From: Diplonema japonicum
Taxonomy: Eukaryota; Euglenozoa; Diplonemea; Diplonemida; Diplonemidae
DNA length: 64,000 bases
Direction: 5' to 3'
Assembly (NCBI GenBank): GCA_964019335.1
Contig: OZ025701.1
Span: 124,001 to 188,000, forward strand
Below the pieces are notes generated by a model. That model searched no databases. It was not told the DNA's origin and saw nothing but the letters and a program-made list of their open reading frames with translations. Both the position numbers and the translations under genes were made by a program. Numbering within the stretch: position 1 is the first letter of the stretch; each line of letters opens with the position of its first letter. This document shows positions 10,101-18,036 of this stretch, one piece after another.

Positions 10101-11055
10101 TCATATCTGGAAGCTCGTTAAGTGCGAAGTGAAGAATGTACCGACCGGGTGCTGACCACAAATCGGCGTCGGGGCCGTCGGTATCGCGATTGGCAGCACG
10201 GGAACTGCTACTTTCATAAAGACGGTTAGAAAAGGGACTGTTACCATCAGCAGGAATGTCAGAATAACCATCGGATCTGTCGCGTCTCCTGGGATCGTTT
10301 GTGCCGGTGTCGTTCTTGAATCTCCTGGTACCCTTCTTGTAACCCCCCTCCATCATGGCCTCCACGATGCTCACGAGTCCTCGTCGGACAGCAGACTCCA
10401 GAGGAGTGCAATTCAATCTACTTAACGCTACCTCGTCGTCCCTTTCTTTTCCAAACAAACTGAGGTGGAGCTTTTGGTCTTCTTCAGATCCCGGATATCC
10501 CCGTGCTTTTTCTTTAAGCGTTTGCGAGCCTTTGTGTGACCATTCCCTGTTGACGAAGCGCACCATGTTGATGAGGAGGTCGGTGGCACTGCGCTGCTCA
10601 GAGTCATTGCTTATGCTGTGCACCATATTGTCCATCAAAACGTGGAATGGGTACTTATGCAGTTTGCAAACATCCAGCACTCTCTCCCCCTTCGAGATCA
10701 CATCGACGCCTTCGATGGAGAAGGTCGTCTCACTTTCTATATCTTCTGCAATCTCTGCCTCGGCCAACTTCGAGAGTAACCTTGATATGTGGAAGTACAA
10801 CTCCCCTGCCCTTGCCCTGTTTCGGTAGTGTGCTTTCGCCATAAGATCCAAGATGTTCTCGAAACCATCGATTTTGTCATCCACCTTTTTTTCAATCTGC
10901 CTGAAAAGCTCGAAGAAATTAATGTTCTCCAAGCCGAAGACTCGGTGCAGGAGCCGCTCCTTTTCCCGCTCCTCCTCCTCAACGTCTTTGGCATCATTTG
11001 CCTCCTTGAAACCAGTGAAAAATTTCTCAATTTCAACAAAAGTCCTCTTGGCCAT
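7144..11055 (-). CDS. ankyrin-repeat polycystin-type (TRP superfamily) cation channel
   Basis: Intronless 1303-residue gene starting MAKRTFVEIEKFFTG. The N-terminal third is soluble and helical. Ankyrin-like repeats lie at about 215-240, 455-525 (including GWTPAHYAVYSGSDG) and 595-620 (GVTPLHLAAMF). The membrane part follows: TM1 about 688-708; a long extracellular domain whose end carries TRAV...NMHNPSVNTFQSITMLIE, matching the polycystin (TOP) domain signature; then TM2 about 915-934, TM3 about 1023-1040, TM4 about 1088-1115, TM5 about 1128-1152, a pore region near 1158-1178 and TM6 about 1192-1218 ending LLNLLIGVLG. Polycystins are cation channels often found in cilia. Animal polycystin-2 proteins lack ankyrin repeats, so this is a hybrid architecture. 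A decayed relative lies at about 12290-12610. Confidence 0.85.
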   Translation of the reverse strand: MAKRTFVEIEKFFTGFKEANDAKDVEEEEREKERLLHRVFGLENINFFELFRQIEKKVDDKIDGFENILDLMAKAHYRNRARAGELYFHISRLLSKLAEAEIAEDIESETTFSIEGVDVISKGERVLDVCKLHKYPFHVLMDNMVHSISNDSEQRSATDLLINMVRFVNREWSHKGSQTLKEKARGYPGSEEDQKLHLSLFGKERDDEVALSRLNCTPLESAVRRGLVSIVEAMMEGGYKKGTRRFKNDTGTNDPRRRDRSDGYSDIPADGNSPFSNRLYESSSSRAANRDTDGPDADLWSAPGRYILHFALNELPDMNNESRDAFSFTQNAVGSTQPTSSEIENRPSFWLASHSLLSQEHSEKATLIIRHLLDSCVVDNVTDTTPKVLVDRCGLLKTSDGSHRVGLQLLMQKAPSEVVYAFKKHLLCWEQCETHFSKQELSHESVLLQYRHLWTSTRMGVEALVCDNGLSLLHWLCLVGNEAVLEGYLNSRNPQIDKLLKRTDNLGWTPAHYAVYSGSDGCLKVLLDHSAGVDVGVDNVEYLIVNAPGEQLEGNTKMGPEDLKEISSEVLLISRGQTDPEFYQKRARSNTTGVTPLHLAAMFCHHECLDRLLYKGACTEMQSELERVDAHDVAIALYHRSLLQNEVKEARDDEAHQMVDEELKKVLMTLHNANPSKTRLASCCSAFLDIIPHVIIFTLLCLLTTWWVRTQADYLSVSAVKDNEVGTSFHEMKEIEDLHTWLQGPFLQLFGNASGVLLWEVVGSVRVVRLQGEQGKCNVPRWLFASNTSKMVTDTYKRHCYSAIEESDGGHTSMNTRKVWELSPSEYTFAVNDTHEIPNNRAAAAAYVEKLEKDAVFDEQTRAVLIWVNMHNPSVNTFQSITMLIEMPLEGSLYPFWGASVILPIYFSQTDKEINIHQAAIVLLFISLIYLLIVEIKDIHACVCSNAKYISRWKKNMKDHIYTGGKVDNTENVEDSDRRKTEEKETDKVLRTSRGTLFELGVILKPIKSIFWDFPLDYLGRDSNLLDVCGLVMLILLLVRHRDLTHRMADMSDEMDHYPPYSASGPELKHFYATVPDVKVAFISQNKVLGLNFIVYGLLLIKHIAMLPIVGYFVGPVADAVMKTLFSRNVIVFTLLWQLISLFFALGLYVMFGEDMKGYKSWYDTFLTIERHVMSDTEDFNDYYLADTYVGPFMWLALTFIIQIMLLNLLIGVLGVEYETQLQRTHDKWVWDMTNTYCVLYFDSIALDLVSVRRIRPFGFLNMLGKKLGFTCIERRGFPYADVKHNKVEFQNWDIVPHLKCLH

Positions 11056-11562
11056 TTTCGGACTTTTTCTTTCCCCCTACCTCCTGACTATAGGTGTGAT
11101 CCGAAGAAAGCAAAAAAAAAAAAAAAAGAAAAAGAAAATTCAGAACGAGCTTGGAAGAAAGAAGAAGCGCGGGGGTGTTACATTGGAAGATAAAAAAAAG
11201 GGGGTTAAACCATTATGACTTATGTCTTTTTGTAGCTCGCACGAGTAAAATAAAACTTAGAAAAGCTGCTGAGGCTTTCTTTTCGTCTTCTTTTTTGTTG
11301 CTCGACACAAGTGATGGTATGCTCTTTTAGAAGGAAACGGAAAGGGCAACCTTTCAGGGCAAGTCCCACTTAAGGAGGTTGCTTTTATTTTGAACGACCG
11401 CCATGGCCAGCGCCAACGTGCCTAATTGTGAGCTTCCAAGCAATTAGCCTCACAGATCGCTTTAGACATTTTGGCCGCCATTTTAGCAAAGGGGGAAAGA
11501 AAAAAATCAGTACCCAGCTGGAAAGAAGGGACTTGTTATTGTTTCTCCCCCCCCCCTTTCTT
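11056..11562. other. intergenic
   Basis: No gene is supported. The first ~170 bp are A-rich. Between about 11390 and 11490 there is a short non-homopolymer island with tiny frames on both strands (minus MAAKMSKAICE..., plus MASANVPNCEL...), each under 20 codons. Neither has supporting splice signals, so I leave it unannotated. Confidence 0.6.
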
Positions 11563-11826
11563 TTATCGAATCCTGTAGTTAGGTAGCTTCGCGCGAGCAG
11601 GAAGCGGGGCTAGAGGGATTACGTTGCTGGCCTGACGGGGGACTCCAAGGTCGCCCTCATCATCGCTGTGCTCCACCCGTCCAAACTCCGGGTGTTTCAA
11701 TGGTGGCAACTCCTCGTAGGGCTCGAGGTCTTTGTTGTAGGATACCTTCGTCTTTGCCGGGACTCTCTCGTTGTTCTTCCTCTTTCTCCTTAGGCTCTTC
11801 AGAGACACCGCCCTGGCAGAATACAT
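11563..11826 (-). CDS. small basic protein, 87 aa, unknown
   Basis: An open frame of 87 codons starting MYSARAVSLKSLRRKRK, with a dense Lys/Arg cluster at residues 10-27 and a charged tail containing VEHSDDEGDLG. No transmembrane segment or named domain is visible. The Arg/Lys cluster could be a nuclear-localisation or nucleic-acid-binding stretch. Composition is balanced, unlike the flanking runs, and orientation matches all neighbours, which favours a real gene. An upstream coding exon is possible, because TTAG lies just before the ATG, but I could not identify one. Confidence 0.5.
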   Translation of the reverse strand: MYSARAVSLKSLRRKRKNNERVPAKTKVSYNKDLEPYEELPPLKHPEFGRVEHSDDEGDLGVPRQASNVIPLAPLPARAKLPNYRIR

Positions 11827-12951
11827 GTTGCTAAGATGAAATGTGGTTCAAATACTCAAAGAAAATACAAAAGAGAAAGGGTGCAGAAATCAGGAAACTC
11901 TGTTTGGCGTGTGGTCCTGTGCGTAGCGTACCCGGTTTGTATGGGACCATATCGCGTTGTGTGGATCGCAAACAGGCAGGTTCATGAGAGAGGAGTACAT
12001 GCGAGGCCTTAGGCATGTAACAAGATAAAGAGCGCATTCAACGGGTCGTGGCAAGGGTTTCTGTGTAAAAGGTCAAGGGCGAGAAACAAAAGCGCTTTTA
12101 TTTAAAGCAAGCGGGAGGGGCGGGAAAAAAGATTAGGGGGGACTCATGGGCCCTTAGGTAGCAAAATAAAATCAAAGAAAACTCGATCCTGTATCGTCAA
12201 GGTGACTCGCAAAGACATTAAACCGTCACTTCCCACTACTTTTCAAAGTGGGGACTGCCCAATGTTTGAAGCAGATGTTCAGGTGAGCATGTACTGCAGA
12301 AGCGGGACCACATTCCAGCATACTTGATAGCGGCGCAGAGGACCATTTCTCTTAGCGTTGTAGGTGTCAACGTCTTCGAAGTCGGTCAGCTCGCCAGACC
12401 AACGTAACCAACTGCCACAGCAGGGTGAACTTTATCATAGGTCGGATACCTCCAAGCCCGCCCCCTCCGGGACTATTCCTTGTTGACGAAAAGGAGTCGG
12501 TGGCCCTGTGTGGTCTCCATCATGTCATCAGAACGTGGATACTTCAGCTCGATTTCTTTTGCATTCTCCGGATAAATATTGATGAGGTTTTCCGAAGATT
12601 CACAGCTGTCGTCTTCGCCTCAGGTCGATGATGCTTTACCGGGGAGGTGCTGAAGACGTTACTCACGACGTTCCCTCGATGGACTATGTGGACACATGTC
12701 TTCTACATGAAGCTAGCTGTAGTAAGTTGGTATTTTATTTGCAAGTTGTTGAAAACAAATGGAATAATAAAACATAAAAAAGTATACAATAAGGGAATGG
12801 GGGCACAAAGGAGGAAAGCGACATAATAAATACAAGATAAACACCGATTCGGAGGAGTGGGGGGAGGGGGGGGGGGTGGGAAAGAACTTACAACAACGAG
12901 CTATCTATTAAAGAAAGGGCATGTACAATACAAGGTCACCTACTTGCCGGA
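11827..12951. other. intergenic with a decayed gene fragment
   Basis: Apart from the channel relic at about 12290-12610, I see no intact gene. 11830-12040 reads open on the minus strand for 68 codons but is unremarkable. 12720-12860 is A-rich and 12860-12880 holds a G run of 11. Confidence 0.6.
12290..12610 (-). pseudogene. decayed ankyrin-polycystin channel fragment
   Basis: Read on the minus strand in shifting frames, this island resembles the pore region of the intact channel at 7144-11055. One piece reads KFTLLWQLVTLVW (near 12410-12447), against VFTLLWQLISLFF in the intact gene. A following piece in another frame reads ELTDFEDVDTYN, comparable to MSDTEDFNDYYLADTY. An upstream piece reads ELKYPRSDDMMETT...LLFVNKE, comparable to the segment just before TM4. 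Frame changes and stops separate the pieces. I infer a duplicated channel gene that has been truncated and is decaying. The similarity is short and was judged by eye. Confidence 0.5.
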
Positions 12952-15240
12952 TCACCCGGTCCTCACCGTTACGCGCTTCTTCGGAGAGACATGTGTAGAA
13001 GAGGGGGAGATGGGCTTCGCGGGGGAGAGGTCCCAAGCATTGGTATGCGTGTGCCTGCGAGGGGAGACTGTGAGGAGGTTGGACTTGTTAAGCTGGGCTT
13101 TCTTTGCTTCGAGCTCCATGCGGATAGCATCCACGAGGGCAGTGGTCTCTGTGGATGGGGCGACGGGAGTGGCGGCGAGAGGCTTAAAGCTCGCCTCGCG
13201 GAGCTCGTTGCGCAGGCTGTCCACGGCACGCATACCCTCGGACAGGGGGCTCGCTGCTGCTGCTACTGCTGATCCTGTGAGCCTGCTCTCTTCTAGCCGC
13301 AGTCTTAGATCCGCCACTTTACTCTCCGCCCTTGCAGTGTTGTCCACCGCAACTACATAGTCCCTCTTCAACGCTTCGTTCTCAGCCAACAACACCTGCT
13401 GCTGTTTGTGCCTCTCCTGTATGGTGGCATTCAGATCTGCCGTCTCTCTCGCCTGCCTCGCCACGTCTTCCCTCAGTCGTATCGCTTCCCTCTCAGCATC
13501 ATCATTCCTGACCACCTCAGGAGCCGCCTGCAGTGCCCGTATCTGCGAGAGCAACTCCTCCTCGCGTATTCTGCTCAGGCTGAGCTCGTCCCTCAACCTT
13601 CTCCCTGCCTCCAGCTGCCCCACCGCAGAGTCCAACGCCTCTTGCAACCGTTGGTTCTGTATTTGAGGGAGTTACTCATGTTTACTGACCTCCATACCTT
13701 CTCCAACAGCATCCCCTTCTCTGCGCCCCACCCCTCGCTGCGAAGCACTACTTCGTTCCTGTTTTTCTCCGTCTCCATCCTAGCCTGCTGCAGCGCTGTC
13801 TCTAAAGAAGGGACCATGTTCTCCCTCAGATGCATCGCATCCAGCTCTCTGTGTCGGTGCGTCGTGCTTTCAGGCATACCCTTGAAGATCGCAGCTCACT
13901 TTGTTGACTGATGTCAGCTGCTCGCGTGTCACGAACAGGTCCTGCGTCACTTTTTTGAGCTCATCATCCTTCTTCTCCAAAAGCGACCTGAGCATGGCGG
14001 ACTCTCCCTTGCTATCTTTGGCCCTTTCGAACTCCAGCTGAAAGGTGTCGATGGTGCTGGTCAGTGCTTTGTTCGCGTCTTCAAGGGCACAGGACTTCGC
14101 CCCTAGCTCAGCGTTTAATTCTTTCGTCTTCTGGCGCAGGAGGTTCACCTCCTCCTCTTGCCGCTTAGCCTCCTTTGATTGGAGGTCGCGGAGCTCTTTC
14201 GTGGAATGGAGGTCGGTGTCGATCCTGTTCTGCGCGTGCTTCAGCGCGACGTGCAGTGACTCGATCGTATCTGTGGGCGTGATAAGTGTCATGTCACATA
14301 CGTTGTGAAGCTGCGTACTGCGACGTCAGCTGCTCTATTTGCTTAGAGAGCTCCGTTTCCTTTGCGGCGTACTCCGCCTGTAAGCTGTCACGGAACTCCT
14401 TCTGCTGCTGCTCCTGCACCGATGCAACGGAGTCCTTGCTAGGGTCAGCAAGCCCCAGGTGCTCCTGGCACTCATTCTTGAGCAGCTGGATGTGCACAGG
14501 GTCACCCTCCACAGTCATCGTGTTCTCCATCAGCGAGATCTGTACTCCGTACTTGTCACGGAAGTACTGGATTCCTTGCCCATTCACTGTCACGAGCTTC
14601 CTGAGCATCCCAGGCGGCAGTATAATGTGCTCTGTGTGTGACTGTTGCGTCACCTTCGACGGGTCCTGAAGCCTCTTCAGGTCTGCCGCCTGTGCAATAA
14701 GCCGCTCCTTTAGCGCGTCAATGAAGGTGCGTGCCTCTTGGAGTTCCTCTGTTGCTGCGTGTAACTTCTTGTCAACCTCACTCCTTCCCCGCTCCTCAGC
14801 TGCCTCGACGCCAAGCTGCAGGGACTCGATCTCAAGAGCTCTCTCCCGCTCACTCCGGTCGAACAAACTGTTCGCCTTTCGCAGTTCCAGCATGTCTTTC
14901 TTGAGGTCGTAGTTCTGGCGCTTCAGCTCGTCAAGCTGTGTGTGGTCTTTGTGCTATTTCGTCCTGTGCATACCTCGCTCTGCGCGTTTGGGGACATTTC
15001 GGTTATTTTCCTCTCCGCTTCCTGAAGCTTCGCAGTCGCCTCCTCTGCCACAAGCTTGACTCTGGAGAGCTCGTCCTCCAAAGACGACACCCTGTTCTTG
15101 TTGCGCATGAAGTCTTCCATGATTTGCTGCGCACGGCGCTTGGCGGCGGCCTCCTCCATCTGGGAGGAGATATCCCACGGTGCGGACTTGGGGGTGTTGT
15201 CTTGGGGGTGCGCGTGATCGTAGCCAGCAGGCGTCTGGCG
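12952..15240 (-). CDS. coiled-coil protein with an embedded KH-like domain
   Basis: Five exons (14974-15240, 14302-14935, 13880-14270, 13698-13848, 12952-13656) with introns of 38, 31, 31 and 41 nt join in frame. From the internal Met at 15159 (MEEAAAKRRAQQIMEDF) the product has 688 residues. Almost all of it is heptad-like E/K/L/A-rich coiled coil. At about residues 155-225 a globular island PPGMLRKLVTVNGQGIQYF...ENTMTVEGDPVHI has the GxxG loop (NGQG) and hydrophobic pattern of a KH domain, normally an RNA- or ssDNA-binding fold. The C-terminus is Ser/Pro/Lys-rich and ends KKRVTVRTG. The reading frame is open upstream of the chosen Met to a likely acceptor (CCCACAG) at 15241, so a short 5' exon or untranslated leader is missing from this model. 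Confidence 0.75.
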
Positions 15241-15639
15241 CTGTGGGAGATAAGAAAAATAAAGAATTGAAAAGAACAAAAGGTTTATATTTCGCCATTT
15301 CTTCACTCTATCCGAAAGAAGAAGTAATTTGCGTGAACGCGGTACGAGATGATTGCCTAGTCTGCACTTCCTCCAAACAAGTGAAGGGTGCGTACCAATA
15401 ATAGTTGCGGGAGAACTCAACACCGACAAAGGCAAACCACCATAAAAAATGAGAAATGATCACCAGTTTCAAGGAGATATGCAAACGGACATTCGAGGGA
15501 AAAAAAAATGGATTTTGTATCGTTCATCTCTTTCCGTTTCGTACCCTTGGAAGCGCAAATTCGTATTGGTATGGGGTGAGCAAAAAAAGTTGCCAAGGCT
15601 AAGATCACCTTAGGTATAGTGGTGAAGCGAGTCGCATTC

Positions 15640-15720
15640 GCATTCTCGCACAAATAAAATCTGAGCCGAATTCTCGCAAAACTACTCGCATTCTCGCACA
15701 CTCTCGCGTCAATTCTCGCA
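15640..15720. repeat. irregular ATTCTCGCA repeat tract
   Basis: The word attctcgca or its core ctcgca occurs about seven times within 80 bp, spaced 8-20 bp apart. It is too irregular for a simple microsatellite and too short for a CRISPR-like array. It abuts the left end of the inverted-repeat element at 15754. Confidence 0.5.
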
Positions 15721-15753
15721 CATGCTAGTGTGCATGTGCCAAAAATACTCCCC

Positions 15754-16061
15754 CTAGGGCTACGTTGTCGGCGTACGCGTACGCAGCAAATCTGAAAAAG
15801 TGCGTACGGCTCCGTACACCTACAGGTACAGGCTACGGGTCAAAGGGCTTACACAAGAGGGGCAAATGGGAGTGGGGCATGCCAATAGGTCGCAAGAGGC
15901 CCTTGCGCATCCTACCACATGGTGAATATTAGATTCTTCTTGAAGATTTTCCAAAATGAATGCTGTACGCAAAAAATGCGTACGCGTACGCAGCAAATCT
16001 AAAAAAGAATGCGTACGGCGTACGTTCGAAATACGGCCGTACGCCGACAACGTAGCCCTAG
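15754..16061. mobile_element. 308-bp terminal-inverted-repeat element (MITE-like)
   Basis: A perfect 24-bp inverted repeat bounds the element: 15754-15777 (ctagggctacgttgtcggcg then tacg) and its reverse complement at 16038-16061. Inside each end lies a second, direct repeat containing gcgtacgcgtacgcagcaaa (starting near 15771 and near 15980), so the ends are composite. No transposase frame fits. The outermost CTAG is itself palindromic, which hides any target duplication. Size and structure fit a non-autonomous DNA transposon. Confidence 0.65.
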
Positions 16062-16252
16062 AAGGGTCACATGGTCCTTAAAAACGTGGTTAAACGTGAA
16101 AAAAAAGGGTTTTTTTTAAATCTTTTTCCCTAAGGTAAAAAGAACCGCCCAACGGGAGGGATGTTTTACATCTCCAGCTCCAGTACTCTGCATTTCCGAA
16201 TTTGAAAAAACCCACTACCCATGTGACCCCCCCCCCCCCCCCCCCCCCCTCG

Positions 16253-16410
16253 ACCTTCATACTCCTCCCGAACTAACGCGATCAGTGCGTTCACGTCCGC
16301 CCCCGTGTGTGATTCACCCTCGTTGATGTCCAGGTGGAGGAGGGCCTTCCTCTGAGTATCCGACCAGCCCAGAAATGGTGTTTGGCACTGGTGGCGTCTG
16401 TGCTTAACGA
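16253..16410 (-). pseudogene. orphan coding-like island (possible relic or exon)
   Basis: One minus-strand frame reads without stops through FLGWSDTQRKALLHLDI and DVNALIALVREEYEG, and has the texture of real protein. It has no Met, runs into a long C/G run on one side, and no donor/acceptor pair ties it convincingly to the neighbouring 145-aa gene. It may be a lost exon or a gene relic. Confidence 0.3.
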
Positions 16411-16580
16411 AAAAGCCAAAATAGGCCGAAATCCCTTAGGACCCCAAAAAATACTTATGACAGATTTCTGCAGACCACCGATGAGATGACAGACTTCTTA
16501 AGACATAATGAACGTTCAGAAATGCCTTTGCAGCCACAATAATATATTGTATGAAAAAAAAAAAAAAAAAGCTCGCCATG

Positions 16581-17018
16581 CTATTGTTCTTTCTTGCATA
16601 CCACTGGTGCAATGTACCGAGAGTCGGGTGAGACGGAGGAGGTAACGACCTGGGGCTTAGCAGGAGTGGCAAGACCGTCCGCAAGGGGGATAGGAAAAGC
16701 TGTCACAACTGGTGTGGGGGGCGGCTTGATAAGCTCACGGGTGAGGTATAAAGTGGTCCCTGTCTGCATCCCTGCCTGCTCAGGAGTTAAGTTCAGGTTG
16801 ACCCTGCTTGTCTTGGGATCGACGTTGGTCCCTGTGTACACCGCAATGCCCATTTCATCAAAGCTCAGTGTAGCATCAAAGCCCAGCAAAACGGCGAACT
16901 TGCTGCTGATCCCCGGGTGTACAAATGGCAGCATCGGGTCGACCACGAGCAGCGGTTCCTGCTTGCTGCTCGCTATCTGCGCCACCACTGTGGCGTCTCC
17001 TGTTATTTGCAGCAACAT
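16581..17018 (-). CDS. unknown 145-aa protein
   Basis: Frame starting MLLQITGDATVVAQIASSK. The upstream Met in the same frame sits in a poly-Lys run and is rejected. The product is hydrophobic-patterned and beta-rich in the first 110 residues (VVDPMLPFVHPGISSKF, MGIAVYTGTNVDPKTS), then Pro/Val-rich. No signal peptide, membrane segment or named domain is recognised. The end may be spliced: near the C-terminus CCAGTG is followed by GTATGC, the usual donor here, so VVCKKEQ may be intron read-through with a further exon downstream. The ATG is preceded by a purine/A-rich leader, as in several neighbours. Confidence 0.55.
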   Translation of the reverse strand: MLLQITGDATVVAQIASSKQEPLLVVDPMLPFVHPGISSKFAVLLGFDATLSFDEMGIAVYTGTNVDPKTSRVNLNLTPEQAGMQTGTTLYLTRELIKPPPTPVVTAFPIPLADGLATPAKPQVVTSSVSPDSRYIAPVVCKKEQ

Positions 17019-17798
17019 TTTCCTTTTTTTTTTTTCCCCTTTTCCCCCCACTCTTTTTTAGAAAAAAATGAACCTTTGCAGCGGGAAAAAAAAAAAAAAA
17101 AAACTATAAAAAAAAAAAAGATAGATTCCCCCCTGTCTCTGGGGTCGCTGTTGTTGTTGTGAGGGGAGGGGGGGGGGGGATATCCTAAAAATGTGAAAGA
17201 AGAAGAAGAAAAAAAAAAGTAAGAGAACAGCTTTCTTTTTCTTTTCTTTTTTTTCTCCTCTCACCTTCCCCCTTAAAAAAAACTTTTCTTTTCTCATTGC
17301 ATGACAGGCCTTGGTTTCTATCTACAAGCGATTCCTTTGCAAGGAGGAAACCACTCATGATAGGAAAACCGACAGTCAAGTGGGAAGGAGGGGAAAAAGA
17401 AAAAGAGTATATGGATAGGGGGGGTTGAAAAAAATTAAACAAGGTTTTTAAAAAGAAAGAAAGAAAAAAGGGGCAAAAAAAAAAGAACATAAAAGAAAGA
17501 AAAGAAAAGGAGAGGCGGTTGGTAATTTCACATGGATAGAAGTATAAAAACAGGGGGGAAAAAATCTTTCATTTTTTTCTCTTTGAACTCTTTGCCTCTC
17601 ACCTTTGTCATTCTGTCATGTTCTTTCCCTCTCTCTCTGTCTTCGGGGGCTCTGGGGGCAATTGGAGCAGGTAAAAAAAAAAAAAAATACTCGATAAAAT
17701 CTCAATGTGCAGGGGTGCTCACTGAAAAAAAGATTGGAAGCGAATGGAGAGAAAAAGAAAAAAAAAAACGTTATAATGCAACTCAAAAGAAAATAGTG

Positions 17799-17843
<45 letters not shown>

Positions 17844-18036
17844 TAAAAAAAAAAAAAAAAAAAAAAAACAACACCAGATTACCAAATCTTTCTTTTTTTT
17901 TTTTTTAAACGTTCTTTCTGTTTTTTTTTTTTTTCCCTCTTTTTTTTCCTTCGGTTCACTTCTCGTCCCTCCCCTCCTCTCGTTTGCATTTTTCATCTTA
18001 ACCCTTTTCCTTTTTCTTTTTTAAAAAAAAGGTATA
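17019..18036. other. intergenic, almost pure homopolymer and purine/pyrimidine tracts
   Basis: A, T and G runs and AAAGAAAG-type tracts fill about 1 kb. Near 17803-17870 there is an A tract of over 60 bases interrupted once or twice. Frames in it are poly-Lys/poly-Phe artefacts. No gene or RNA is supported. Confidence 0.7.

Larger units (their letters stand above)
15241..16580. other. intergenic with repeats and one inverted-repeat element
   Basis: No intact gene. Contents in order: possible 5' leader of the KH/coiled-coil gene (15241-15420), a CTCGCA-rich repeat tract (15640-15720), the inverted-repeat element 15754-16061, a C run of about 25 at 16229-16249, an orphan coding-like island 16253-16410, and a segment at 16424-16445 that recurs inside the element at 35 kb. 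Confidence 0.6.

Noticed and set aside
16581-16600. Second exon joining the 145-aa gene to the island at 16253-16410
   Set aside because: A donor-like GTATGC exists, but no acceptor keeps the protein-like frame of the island, and one possible join gives only an unremarkable Pro-rich tail.
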